51,773 bases of DNA. It comes from Desulfobacteraceae bacterium. GTDB taxonomy: Bacteria; Desulfobacterota; Desulfobacteria; Desulfobacterales; SURF-7. The notes below the pieces were generated by a model. That model ran no database searches and was not told the DNA's origin. It saw only the letters and a program-made list of their open reading frames with translations. Below, piece after piece: positions 42,348 to 51,655 of the stretch (the first letter of the stretch is position 1; every line of letters begins with the position of its first letter). The stretch spans positions 1 to 51,773 of the forward strand of contig QZKS01000042.1 in NCBI GenBank assembly GCA_003599865.1, given 5' to 3'. Made by a program: the position numbers and the translations under genes.

Positions 42348-44258
42348 ATGAATGATCCTGACGTCCACATTTTTGTATATGCCGCGGATGAAGAATATGA
42401 TGCCATCCAGTCCTGTTTCGCAAACCATGGAAAGGTGACACGGTTATCCGGGTCTTCTGAAAATGATACTGTTTTATTTCAGCAGGATTCGGTTTTGTTT
42501 ATTGATCCGACCACGCAGGAAGGAATGCGCCTCTATTCCTCCGCTATGAGGCGGGAATCCTCGCCGGGCATGGTGATCGGGATTGCCGGTCCGGAAAGCA
42601 TGGAAGAAATCATGGTGCGGACCCATGGAAACATGATCGATTATTTGCCCAAACCCATCACGCCGATGTCCATGAAAATGGTTCGCCGCCGTATCGGTTA
42701 TCTTCTTGATCTTCACCGCCGCATCAGGAAACTGGAAAGCGGAAAAAACAGCGGCAACCAAAAGCGGACAATGGAGCAGGTTGAAACCGAGCGTTTCATT
42801 GCAGTGCGGCAGATCGTAGAAAGGATATCCGTATTTATCAACCAGATCGCATCAACCGTTCAGGGCGGCATCCAATATTTTAACGAGCTTCAATATTTTG
42901 TTTCCATCCATGATATCCATTGCCGGGTGATTGCGGCAAACCCGACATACCACAAGTATCTGGGCAACCGGATCAATCAGGATTCGTGGGGGATTTATAC
43001 CGGTCACCACGGTCAAAAGGAAAACAGTCCGGTTTATCATTGCATTGAAACCGGCGATGTTCTCGACAGCAGGGCAACCGTTCAATACCAGAGCGGTGCC
43101 AAGGTTCCCGTAATCGTTCATACCGCGCCCATTTACAATAATGACGGCGAGGTTGATCTGGTGCTGGAAGTGTTTGCCGGAACCAAAGAGATTGAACGTC
43201 TCAGCCAGGAGATCCGGACCACCCAGCAGCGTTATGAGCAATTATTTGATGCGGTTCCGTCAAAGGTCGTCGTATTGGACAGGCGCTTCCGGATCACCGC
43301 GGAAAACCGGCAGTTTCGAAAGGATTTCGGAAAACACCTGGGGGATCATTTTTTTGATATTCTGCGACCCGGGAATTTTCCGGCGTATCAGGACCCCATT
43401 ACCCTGACGATGAAATACGGGCTTCCGCAGCAGGGGGAAATGGTTTTATCCGATTCAGACGGTGCCCAATACAATATGATGACCTGGACATCCCCCATCA
43501 AAACACCCACCGGAAAGTTGGTCCAGGTGATTGCCATTTTAGGGGACGTAACGGAACTGAGGCGTCTTCAGACGGATCTTTCCCGGCTCGGGCTGATGAT
43601 CAGTACCATTTCTCATGACCTGAAAGGGAGTCTGACCGGTCTGGACGCCGGGCTGTATCTGATCGACAAGGGGTTTTACCGTAACCGGCCTGCCCAGATT
43701 GAAGAAGGGCTGGATGTGGCCCAGCTCATGGTCGACCGGATCCGGAAAATGGTGTTTGATATCCTGTATTCATCCAAGGAGAGGGAGCTGGAGTTGGAGG
43801 TCGTCGATGTTCACGATTTTGCCGAAGATATTGCGGCCAATGTGGAGAATCGAATTCGGGCGGCCATGATAGAATTTCATTGCGTTTTTGAGGAAAATCC
43901 AGGGGAGATTCATGCGGATGTCGGGCTGTTGCGGTCTTCTCTGATGAATATTCTGGATAATGCCATTGAGGCCTGTATTGAAGATACTGAAGGAAAAAAA
44001 TCCACAATCGATTTTCGGGTAAAAAGAGAAGACCATATGGTCTTGTTTGAGATCCGGGATAATGGCAGCGGCATGAACGTGGAAGAAAAAGGCCGGATAT
44101 TTGACCTTTTTTATTCTTCAAAAGGCAGAAAGGGAACTGGTTTGGGATTGTATATCACCCGCAAGGCAATCCAGAAACATGGAGGGACGATTGCTGTTTT
44201 TTCCCAGCCCGGCCAGGGGACAAAATTTGAAGTTCGTCTCCCACTTCCAAAGGGATAG
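42348..44258 (+). CDS. Soluble PAS sensor histidine kinase with receiver-like N-terminus
   Basis: The 636-residue protein has no membrane segment. Residues 1-125 resemble a receiver fold: HIFVYAADEEYDA at the acidic strand, SVLFIDPTTQEG at the phosphoacceptor strand and IDYLPKPITPMSMK at the lysine loop. The acidic pair is weak, so it may be a pseudo-receiver. A coiled coil and two PAS regions follow (FVSIHDIHCRVIAANPTYHK and VVVLDRRFRITAENRQFRK). The kinase core has MISTISHDLKGSLTGLDAGL with the phosphoacceptor histidine near residue 423, MNILDNAIEACIED (N box), IRDNGSGM (G1) and GRKGTGLGLYITRKAI (G2). It is divergent from the YcaO-TPR gene with a 199-base gap. The ribosome site is weak. Confidence 0.9.
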   Translation: MNDPDVHIFVYAADEEYDAIQSCFANHGKVTRLSGSSENDTVLFQQDSVLFIDPTTQEGMRLYSSAMRRESSPGMVIGIAGPESMEEIMVRTHGNMIDYLPKPITPMSMKMVRRRIGYLLDLHRRIRKLESGKNSGNQKRTMEQVETERFIAVRQIVERISVFINQIASTVQGGIQYFNELQYFVSIHDIHCRVIAANPTYHKYLGNRINQDSWGIYTGHHGQKENSPVYHCIETGDVLDSRATVQYQSGAKVPVIVHTAPIYNNDGEVDLVLEVFAGTKEIERLSQEIRTTQQRYEQLFDAVPSKVVVLDRRFRITAENRQFRKDFGKHLGDHFFDILRPGNFPAYQDPITLTMKYGLPQQGEMVLSDSDGAQYNMMTWTSPIKTPTGKLVQVIAILGDVTELRRLQTDLSRLGLMISTISHDLKGSLTGLDAGLYLIDKGFYRNRPAQIEEGLDVAQLMVDRIRKMVFDILYSSKERELELEVVDVHDFAEDIAANVENRIRAAMIEFHCVFEENPGEIHADVGLLRSSLMNILDNAIEACIEDTEGKKSTIDFRVKREDHMVLFEIRDNGSGMNVEEKGRIFDLFYSSKGRKGTGLGLYITRKAIQKHGGTIAVFSQPGQGTKFEVRLPLPKG

Positions 44259-44444
44259 GGAGAAGGGATAAGACCTTGCTTTTTTTGTCCGGAATATGCG
44301 TGGTCAGCTGGGCTGGCCGGTCGAGTGCATGAAACGTTTGGGATGTTTTTGGGGTCTTTTGATTGATAGACAACTTAATCACCAAAGGTCTGGATGGCAA
44401 TCACGGCACCCGGACCGGTATTGTTGCCACTATTGGGCCGGCGA

Positions 44445-44831
44445 TCACTTGACTGCATGTCCTTCCGCTTCGCGCAGAGATTGCCGGCCATCGCCCGGCA
44501 GCTTCAGCAGAATGTGCCTGATCCTCCACCCTGGACCTTCACTCACTGCCTCAATACTGGCTCTGGCTTCCCCTTTGGGGCCATTGACATTGAATGTAAT
44601 GTCCGCACCCATATGTGATGAACGCCCACTGATCCAGAGACCGGGCTCGATGGGCTGACCGAGCAGACCTTGAGCGCTGGGACTCGTTTGGATGATCAAC
44701 AGCCCTTCCTTGTAGACCGGGTGGACGTGGAAGACCCATTGGAAAATGATCATGGCGGGAACGACCAGTATCCCCAAACCCAAAACAACGGCGCGAAAAA
44801 GTCTGCCTTTTGTCAACGGCTTCTCACCCAT
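44445..44831 (-). CDS. Coa1-family (cytochrome oxidase assembly factor-like) membrane protein
   Basis: From ATG 44831 the product is 128 residues with one N-terminal transmembrane helix (FRAVVLGLGILVVPAMIIFQ). The rest matches bacterial Coa1-like proteins: HPVYKEGLLIIQTSPSAQGL, LGQPIEPGLWISGRSS, FNVNGPKGEARASIEAV and GPGWRIRHILLKLPG, especially the LGxPIEPG and VxGPKGEA motifs. The family is named after a mitochondrial cytochrome oxidase assembly factor, but bacterial copies occur without oxidase and their role is unknown. An in-frame ATG at 44858 adds nine residues but has no ribosome site. The gene and its flanks are richer in G+C and differ in codon use from neighbours, which may mean recent transfer. 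No oxidase gene is in the window. Confidence 0.8.
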   Translation of the reverse strand: MGEKPLTKGRLFRAVVLGLGILVVPAMIIFQWVFHVHPVYKEGLLIIQTSPSAQGLLGQPIEPGLWISGRSSHMGADITFNVNGPKGEARASIEAVSEGPGWRIRHILLKLPGDGRQSLREAEGHAVK

Positions 44832-45086
44832 TCCTATTCCGTCCTTCCTTCTCGGCATGATTTGTTTCGAAAGTCAACTCGGAGCATCCAACAATAATCA
44901 CAAAGCAAAGTCAATAGATTCCCCTCGAGGGCATCGGCTGTAATCTCCATCTTTCTTCAAGTCGCCCAGGAAATATGAAAGAGGAGCCGCCCGAAAGACA
45001 CGAAGAAAGTTCCTCATGAAGAACCGGATCAAAAAAGTCTTCCATGGAGCAGGCTGTCAGGGATGGGTATCAGCAGTAAACCGGCC

Positions 45087-46370
45087 TTATAACCCTTCCA
45101 CAATCCTAATCAATCGATAATACTCGGCAAACACTTCGCTTCTGGAATGGATGGCATTGAACTTGGCGCGGGACAGATTCAGGACGGCATCCAGCACATC
45201 GGTTGCGGTCTCAACCCCTTCTTTGAAAGCGGCATCGGTAATCCGAAGGTTCTCTTCCGCCTGGGCAACACTGCTTTCCGCAACCTCCAGGTTATTGCGT
45301 GCCACATCGAAATCCATGTAGGTATTTTTCAATTCGGTTTCCAATATTTTTTTCAGTTCATGAATATTGTCTGCGATCTGCTTTTCTTCCAGTTTTGCCC
45401 TGCTGATCTGTGCATCATGTCTGAAGCCGGCAAACAGGTTCATGGTGACATCCAGGGTCAGCCGGATTTCATCCTCTTCCTCCTCCTCAAGGCCGAACAC
45501 AAAATCATCACCATATCTCGAGTAATTGGCAGATACATCGACGGAAGGATAATAAGCGGATCGGAGAGAGCTGGTCTGATAGGACTGGGAGGACTGGAGG
45601 GATTCCAGCGCCTTGATTTCGCTTCGGTTGGTTTTCAGCAAAGCGTGATAGTGTTTCAGATCCTGCACCTCGGGCAGGGTTGAGAACTCATGGAACAGCA
45701 GGCTGTTTTCTTGGATTCCGGATTCCGTCTCAAATTCCAGGAAATGAATGCTTTTTTGCAGGTCTGCTTCCGCAGTCTTCATCTTCTGGATGGAGTCGTC
45801 CATCTGCACCCGGAGTTTCAGGAGTTCGTTTCTGCGAATCAGGCCCACATCAAATCGGTTCTCGGCATCCCGGTATCTTTTCCGCAGCAGGGCGACCTCG
45901 TCACGGGAAACGATCAGCCTGTTTTTGGCTCTGAAAACATCTATATAACGAATGGATATTTTATATTTGATCTCCTGCATGATGTTCTGGAGTTCAAATT
46001 CTCTGGAGAGTTTGAGCTGATCAAATGCATGGGTTTGATATCGGTCTTTGAATCCGGAAAAGAGATTGTAGGACAGGCTTCCTACCAGTTCGCTGTTTTT
46101 GGAATTTTCCAGTGCCGAGTCTTCGTCCAGCGCATTTGCACTGTAACGGATATCCATACTGGGCCATAACGGACTTCGGCTGATGGTGCGGCTTTCTTCG
46201 GCCTGCTGAACAGCCGATCGATATCGTTCAATGATTTTCCGGCTGGTTATGCCTTTTTCCTGCAGATCGGCAAGTGTTACAACAGCCCATGCATGATTGG
46301 ATGCAAAGAGGACGATTACCGGAATGAGCCAGAGATTGCGCCATATCAAACTGTTTTTCATGCTATGCAT
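45087..46370 (-). CDS. TolC-family outer membrane efflux protein
   Basis: From ATG 46370 the product is about 427 residues with a signal peptide (SLIWRNLWLIPVIVLFASNH, then AWA). Two outer-membrane-efflux domains follow with long helical hairpins: IIERYRSAVQQAEESRTISR, ELVGSLSYNLFSGFKDRYQT, FAGFRHDAQISRAKLEEKQI and RNNLEVAESSVAQAEENLRI. The trimer would form the outer channel of the tripartite pump. Its start overlaps the RND gene stop (ATGCATAG), giving translational coupling. ATG 46361 is an alternative. It is the last gene of the efflux operon. Confidence 0.92.
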   Translation of the reverse strand: MHSMKNSLIWRNLWLIPVIVLFASNHAWAVVTLADLQEKGITSRKIIERYRSAVQQAEESRTISRSPLWPSMDIRYSANALDEDSALENSKNSELVGSLSYNLFSGFKDRYQTHAFDQLKLSREFELQNIMQEIKYKISIRYIDVFRAKNRLIVSRDEVALLRKRYRDAENRFDVGLIRRNELLKLRVQMDDSIQKMKTAEADLQKSIHFLEFETESGIQENSLLFHEFSTLPEVQDLKHYHALLKTNRSEIKALESLQSSQSYQTSSLRSAYYPSVDVSANYSRYGDDFVFGLEEEEEDEIRLTLDVTMNLFAGFRHDAQISRAKLEEKQIADNIHELKKILETELKNTYMDFDVARNNLEVAESSVAQAEENLRITDAAFKEGVETATDVLDAVLNLSRAKFNAIHSRSEVFAEYYRLIRIVEGL

Positions 46371-49300
46371 CTTGGTTTCTGCTCCGTTCAAAAACAATGA
46401 AAAAAGATAAGAGAGCCGGGATCAGGAAGATTGTAAAAAGGGTGGAGATAGCCAACCCGCCCAGAATAACGCTTCCCAACCCTCGATAGAGTTCACTTCC
46501 CGCTCCGGTTGACAAAACCAGGGGAAGCATGCCGAACAGACTGGTTGTTGTGCTCATGAAAATCGGCCTGATCCGGGTTTTTACAGACTCGACAACCGCA
46601 TCGACACCTTGCATGTTTTCATACCGGACATTATTGAGTGACTGGTGCACAATCAGAATGGCATTGTTGACGACCGTTCCCACCAGAATGATAAACCCGA
46701 GCATGGTGACGATATCAAAGGACTGGGGGGCGATAAAGGTATCGACGAGGCGCAGGCCGATAAATCCTCCGGCAGCGGCCAGAGGAACGGAAAACATGAT
46801 AAACAGCGGATAAAAGAAATTTTCAAACAGGGCAGACATCAGAAGATATACAATGGCGGCAGCCATGACCAGATTCCAGACGGAAGATGAGATGGCAGCG
46901 GACAACTTGTCCGCATTTCCGCCGACGGTCACGTAAACATCTTTCAATTTGCCTTCGTCCGACAGGGGTTTGATGATGTCATTCTGGATGGTCTCCATGG
47001 CCTGCTGAAGCGGCATGTCTATGGATGGTGTGACTTCCAGTTTGATATTTCGTTTTCTTTCCAGATGATTGATTTGCATCATGCCCTGGTCATACTGAAG
47101 ATCCGCCACATCTTTGATTCGAATCAGGTTGCCGAAAGGGTTTGCGATCATGCTTTCGGCTATGTCTTCGGGTATTTGGATCCGGTTTTCATCGCTGCGG
47201 AGAACCAGATCGATCTTTTTGGCCTGTTCGGGTTTGTACTCTCCTGCTTTTCGTCCGTCCATGACCACATCAATCAGTATCCCGAGATCCTCTTCCGTGA
47301 TCTGGTTGGCCAGAAGTTTTGATCGATTCGGGGCAAAGTTTGCTTCCGGATAGGAGTTTTCCAATGAAGGAACCGGCCTGACCTGGACATCGCCGAGTTT
47401 CTGTTTGACGGTTCCAAACAGCATTCTGGCGACATCAATCAGGCGGTTGATGTCATCCCCTGATATATTGACATCAACAGTCCGGCCCCGGCCGATATTG
47501 TTCTGAAAAATACCGGCCTGCATGCTGACGCCGAATATCCCCGGAATGGAATTGATGATGCGGGTAAACAGGGGAATCATTTCCCTGGCTCTGGTTTCAT
47601 GGGAGCTGATGGCGCCAAACAGGGTGATCTGGTCTGCGGAAACAAAGAACATGTTTTTAATTTGGGGGATTCCTTCCTTATTGTCTTCTTCAAAATGGGG
47701 TTTGGTGCTCTTGAAAATGAACTCGCCGATACTTTTGCGTTTTTCCAGGGAATATCCGGGCGGCGGGATCATGATGTTCAGGATCAGGTTCCGGTTTCCC
47801 TGTGGCAGATATTCTGCCTTGGGAATCAACAGGATCGTAACAAAAATGGAAGTACCGGTCAGGATGATGATCGTTGCCAGTTTCGTGGCGGTACTTTTCA
47901 AGGTAAACCGGGAAATGGCCATGATGATATCAGAAAGGGTATTTCCCAATTTCCCGATGGATTCTACCGGTTTTTTCTTTTTTTGAGCCAGTTTGTAGAG
48001 CTGGTTGGCCAGGGTGGGAATAACCGATATGGAAACCAGCAGACTGATCAGGATGGCAAAGGAAATGGCAATGGCAATATCCTTGAACAATTGTCCGGAT
48101 TCTTCCTGCATGAAGATGATCGGAAGAAAGACGGCAACCGTGGTGGATGTGGATGCCAGAACGGCGCCCCAGACTTCTTTGGTTCCATCATAGGCGCATT
48201 GAAACGGGCCCTTGCCCATGTTTCGATGGCGGTCGATGTTTTCCAGAACCACAATGGCATTGTCCACCAGCATCCCCACGGCAAAAGAAATGCCGGCCAG
48301 GCTGACGACGTTCAGACTCCGCTGGAAAATCCACATGAAAATAAAGGTGCCGATTACGGAGATGGGGATGGCAATGGTCGTGGTAAGCGTTGAGCTGATG
48401 CTTCGAAGAAAAATCAGCAATACGGCAATGGCGAGAATGCTTCCGATGATCACGTTGTTTTTGACAAGGCTAATGGCAGTATTGATGTAGGGGGTTTGTT
48501 CATAAACGATTTCAAAATACAGATTGTTGTCTTTCAGGAGGGTGCTGTTCAGCTGTTCGACAACCGCCCGCATGTTTCCGGTCAGGTCGATTACATTGGC
48601 GCCCTTTTCCTTGCGGATACCGCACACGATCACGGATGTTCCATTGTGCATAACCGAGACATCCTTAGGCGCATATCCAAGACGGGATACGGCAACATCC
48701 CCCAAGGTGATTCTGCGGACTCCGTCATCTTTCAGCACCACATCCATGGGGTCGTCGATATTCTGGTATTGGCTGACGGTACGGATCCGGTAGTTCTTTT
48801 TTTCCAGCCCCATAACACCGGCGGAAACATTGGTGTTTGAGGTTTCCAGCCGCTCCATCACCGCCGCAAAAGTCAGATTATATTTGGCCAGTTCTTCCGG
48901 GGAAACCACAATTTCAAGCTGTTTTTCCGAGCCGCCAAACACGAAAAGGGAGCCCACCCCCTGGACTCTTTCCAGATATTGCCGGATATCGTTTTCAAAC
49001 AGGGTGCGATAGGTATCAATCAGATCCGGGTCACCTTTTTTTGTTTTCAACACCATCCAGATCACCGGAGAGCTCTGCGCACCGGAAGCATCGATAACCG
49101 GTTTTTCGACATTGTCCGGGTATCGGCGTACTTCATTCAGTTTATTGGAAACCCTCAGCAGCGCCCCGTCGATTTCGGTATCGGTTTCAAAGGTCAGCGT
49201 AATTTCCGCCCGGCTGTTGAAACTGGAACTTTCCATCAGTACAAGTTTCTGAATCCCTTTTAATACAGCTTCCTGTTCCTCGATGATATCCTTTTCAATT

Positions 49301-49473
49301 TCATAAGGAGTGGCGCCCGGCCACATGGTCGTGACGGTGATCTGGGGCTGTTCCACATCCGGTGTCAGTTGAACCGGAAGACGGTTGACGCCGATCAGAC
49401 CGAACAGAACAATCAGAATGACTCCGACGGCCACGGAAACCGGTTTGGAGATGGAAAATTTTATAAAATCCAT
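46363..49473 (-). CDS. RND-family efflux transporter, inner membrane permease
   Basis: The 1036-residue protein is full length for an RND pump (AcrB/MexB/MdtB type) with twelve transmembrane helices and two large periplasmic loops. Typical motifs are FIKFSISKPVSVAVGVILIV at the N-terminus, LTPDVEQPQITVTTMWPGAT, GMLVDNAIVVLENIDRHRNM, AVFLPIIFMQEESGQLFKDI and PIFMSTTTSLFGMLPLVLST. In the proton-relay helix the sequence is LVDNAIVV, so only one of the two aspartates of AcrB is present, as in several RND subfamilies. Substrates cannot be read from sequence. It starts 12 bases after the adaptor gene and overlaps the TolC gene. Confidence 0.96.
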   Translation of the reverse strand: MDFIKFSISKPVSVAVGVILIVLFGLIGVNRLPVQLTPDVEQPQITVTTMWPGATPYEIEKDIIEEQEAVLKGIQKLVLMESSSFNSRAEITLTFETDTEIDGALLRVSNKLNEVRRYPDNVEKPVIDASGAQSSPVIWMVLKTKKGDPDLIDTYRTLFENDIRQYLERVQGVGSLFVFGGSEKQLEIVVSPEELAKYNLTFAAVMERLETSNTNVSAGVMGLEKKNYRIRTVSQYQNIDDPMDVVLKDDGVRRITLGDVAVSRLGYAPKDVSVMHNGTSVIVCGIRKEKGANVIDLTGNMRAVVEQLNSTLLKDNNLYFEIVYEQTPYINTAISLVKNNVIIGSILAIAVLLIFLRSISSTLTTTIAIPISVIGTFIFMWIFQRSLNVVSLAGISFAVGMLVDNAIVVLENIDRHRNMGKGPFQCAYDGTKEVWGAVLASTSTTVAVFLPIIFMQEESGQLFKDIAIAISFAILISLLVSISVIPTLANQLYKLAQKKKKPVESIGKLGNTLSDIIMAISRFTLKSTATKLATIIILTGTSIFVTILLIPKAEYLPQGNRNLILNIMIPPPGYSLEKRKSIGEFIFKSTKPHFEEDNKEGIPQIKNMFFVSADQITLFGAISSHETRAREMIPLFTRIINSIPGIFGVSMQAGIFQNNIGRGRTVDVNISGDDINRLIDVARMLFGTVKQKLGDVQVRPVPSLENSYPEANFAPNRSKLLANQITEEDLGILIDVVMDGRKAGEYKPEQAKKIDLVLRSDENRIQIPEDIAESMIANPFGNLIRIKDVADLQYDQGMMQINHLERKRNIKLEVTPSIDMPLQQAMETIQNDIIKPLSDEGKLKDVYVTVGGNADKLSAAISSSVWNLVMAAAIVYLLMSALFENFFYPLFIMFSVPLAAAGGFIGLRLVDTFIAPQSFDIVTMLGFIILVGTVVNNAILIVHQSLNNVRYENMQGVDAVVESVKTRIRPIFMSTTTSLFGMLPLVLSTGAGSELYRGLGSVILGGLAISTLFTIFLIPALLSFFIVFERSRNQDA

Positions 49474-49485
49474 GAGAAATCGCTC

Positions 49486-50529
49486 TTATCCTTTCGTAAT
49501 GATTTCAACTTCCTGTTCCGGTTTCAAACGATCATTTCCATCCACCACTACCGGCATCCCCGGAACGATATACGGGTTGTCAACCCCGACATATTCTCCC
49601 GAATACACGACAATATTCACCGGCAGAATCGCGGCTTTGCCCTCTTTCACGGTATACACAAAATCTTTGCCCTGAAACTTGATCAGCGCATCCCGCTTGA
49701 TCATTCTCAGTTTTACCTTATCACTTACCGGCACATGAGCCGTTGCCGACATATTTTGAATGGCGGATGGAAAAAAAGGAATGCTGATTTTTACTTGAAA
49801 GGTTTTGGTGGCCAGGTCGGCCAGCGGAACGATTCGCCGGACAGTCCCCTTGAACTCCTGATCTATGGCATGGATACGCAGAAAAATCGGGCTCCCCATG
49901 TGGATAAATTTGACCAGGTCTTCTGCAACGGCAATTTTTACAACAACATCTTTTGTCGAGCCGAGAAGACAGATGGCGCTTCCCGGTGATATCCATTCAC
50001 CCTCATTTTTATATTTTTCCAGAATCAGGCCGTCAAACGGTGCGCGTATTCTGGATTTTTCCAGTTCCAGTTCCAGTTTTTCAATATTCAGCTGAATCAC
50101 TTCATACTGTTTCCGGAACTCCTTGAGTTGATCGGCCAGATCATCGTAGGATTTTTCCGATGCAGCCGCTTCCTTGAACAGTTTTTCATAGCGGGACAGA
50201 TTTTTTTCCGCATTCTGAATCCGGATCAGGATTTCTTCGGCTTCCTTGGTTCGGATGGCGATGGCCTTTTGGATGAAATCGGTATTCAGACTCACCAGCA
50301 CATCGCCTTTTTTGACCTGCACCCCTTCGGTATAGGAAACGTCATGGATCAAACCTCCGACTTCAGGCGATAGGCCGGAACGTTTGTCAAATTCAAGAAT
50401 ACCCAGCATCTGATTGGTTTTGGCAATCTCATCTTCCGTAACATTTTCAACAATGATTTTTGCCGGCGGCTGGGCATAAGCGGAAAGGACAGATATTTGA
50501 AAGATCATTATTGCCAGGATCATTTTCAT
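49486..50529 (-). CDS. RND efflux periplasmic adaptor (membrane fusion protein)
   Basis: The 347-residue protein has a cleavable signal peptide (MKMILAIMIFQISVLSAYAQ). The adaptor layout follows: a lipoyl half-motif PEVGGLIHDVSYTEGVQVKK, a coiled-coil hairpin (residues 90-160, ERYEKLF-like SRYEKLFKEAAASEKSYDD), the second lipoyl half SRIRAPFDGLILEKYKNEGE and a beta-barrel domain (VVVKIAVAEDLVKFIHMGSP). It links the RND pump to TolC. GAGGTGA lies just before the ATG. It is the first gene of the three-gene operon. Confidence 0.95.
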   Translation of the reverse strand: MKMILAIMIFQISVLSAYAQPPAKIIVENVTEDEIAKTNQMLGILEFDKRSGLSPEVGGLIHDVSYTEGVQVKKGDVLVSLNTDFIQKAIAIRTKEAEEILIRIQNAEKNLSRYEKLFKEAAASEKSYDDLADQLKEFRKQYEVIQLNIEKLELELEKSRIRAPFDGLILEKYKNEGEWISPGSAICLLGSTKDVVVKIAVAEDLVKFIHMGSPIFLRIHAIDQEFKGTVRRIVPLADLATKTFQVKISIPFFPSAIQNMSATAHVPVSDKVKLRMIKRDALIKFQGKDFVYTVKEGKAAILPVNIVVYSGEYVGVDNPYIVPGMPVVVDGNDRLKPEQEVEIITKG

Positions 50530-50855
50530 CGTTCACCTCGTCCTGATGTTTTTACTGCATGTGATGATTGAAGGTCGATTCAGCCGTCAAAAAAACGGTC
50601 AATTAAGCATTTTTTTTGATAGTTGCTGATTTTTGATGGCATCTTCAAATCCGGCCGATTGCATTCCGGAAGAAGACAATTGCCGTTTGCTATAGCATAA
50701 GTATGTATCAGGTACAATTAACTTTTTGTATTTCAGTAGAATGGCTTGACTTTCGGTACCGGGTCGTTATACGAGAACATAATACATTCCGGTCAGGCCA
50801 ATGGAAATAGCATCTTGCATATAATAACAGAATCTTACATAAGGATGACGTGTGG
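50530..50855. other. Divergent intergenic region between the efflux operon and hisB
   Basis: About 326 bases without a gene. It holds the predicted hisB promoter at 50746-50773 and a small inverted repeat CCGT-N7-ACGG near 50584-50598 on the efflux side. I see no convincing promoter for the efflux operon, no open frame with a ribosome site and no RNA gene. Confidence 0.55.
50746..50773 (+). promoter_or_regulatory. Predicted sigma70-type promoter of hisB
   Basis: TTGACT (50746-50751) and TATACG (50768-50773) with a 16-base spacer lie about 80 bases before the hisB start. Confidence 0.6.
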
Positions 50856-51443
50856 ATGAAACGCAAACATTCAATCACAAGAGAAACCAGAGAAACCAGT
50901 ATCCGGATGGAACTCGATCTGGATGGGACCGGCTCCGGGAATATTGCAACAGGGATTCCGTTTTTTGATCACATGCTGACCTTGTTTTCGGTTCACGGTT
51001 TTTTCGATCTCACGGTCAAAGCAAAAGGCGACCTTGATGTGGATTTCCATCATACGGTTGAGGATACCGGTCTGGTTCTGGGGGAACTGTTGAACCAGGC
51101 CCTGGGTGATCGAAAAGGAATCAAACGATATGGACATGCCATAACCCCCATGGATGAAACGCTGGCGGATGTTTCTCTGGATCTGTCCAACCGCCCTTTT
51201 CTGGTTTATCATGTTCCTGTTATCAGCCGCACCGGCAGCGGATTTGACATGCAGCTGGCCGGTGAATTCTTTCGGGCTTTTGCCGTCAAAGGCGGTATTA
51301 CGCTTCATATTAATGTTCCCTACGGAGAAAATGAACATCATATCATCGAGGCGGTTTTTAAATCCCTGGGTCGTGCGCTGGATGAGGCGGTTTCTCTGGA
51401 CAAACGGATTCCGGATGTAAGATCGAGCAAGGGATGCATTTAA
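50856..51443 (+). CDS. hisB: Imidazoleglycerol-phosphate dehydratase
   Basis: The 195-residue single-function enzyme removes water from imidazole glycerol phosphate in histidine synthesis. The two manganese-binding repeats are present: [20 protein letters not shown] with [19 protein letters not shown], and [15 protein letters not shown] with [39 protein letters not shown] is also typical. AAGGA upstream could serve either GTG 50850 (four bases) or ATG 50856 (ten bases); I report the ATG because family members begin near RxxxIxRxTxET. No other his gene is in the window, so hisB stands apart from the usual operon here. Confidence 0.95.
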   Translation: MKRKHSITRETRETSIRMELDLDGTGSGNIATGIPFFDHMLTLFSVHGFFDLTVKAKGDLDVDFHHTVEDTGLVLGELLNQALGDRKGIKRYGHAITPMDETLADVSLDLSNRPFLVYHVPVISRTGSGFDMQLAGEFFRAFAVKGGITLHINVPYGENEHHIIEAVFKSLGRALDEAVSLDKRIPDVRSSKGCI

Positions 51444-51450
51444 AAAAGTA

Positions 51451-51479
51451 TTGACATGTCGGAGGAAAAAAAATAAAAC
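51451..51479 (+). promoter_or_regulatory. Predicted promoter upstream of dnaG
   Basis: TTGACA (51451-51456, perfect) and TAAAAC (51474-51479) with a 17-base spacer begin eight bases after the hisB stop codon. A long A/T-rich stretch follows, to about 51545. Confidence 0.6.
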
Positions 51480-51655
51480 TAGATACTTTTTTATCGTGAA
51501 TCATTATATGATGCATAATTATATGATTTGTAATATATTTATATACAGGAGTATGGCCGAATCAAGCCCGTGAAGTTTGACGGAATTTTTTTACCGGATG
51601 CCGACGTGGCGGTAATTTCAGTCATTCTTATTCCAAATCATGGAGGCTTTGCTCC

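Noticed and set aside
47599-48393. A 264-codon frame antisense to the RND permease
   Set aside because: The product is rich in G, D, N and Q from reverse reading of membrane helices; the RND gene explains the region.
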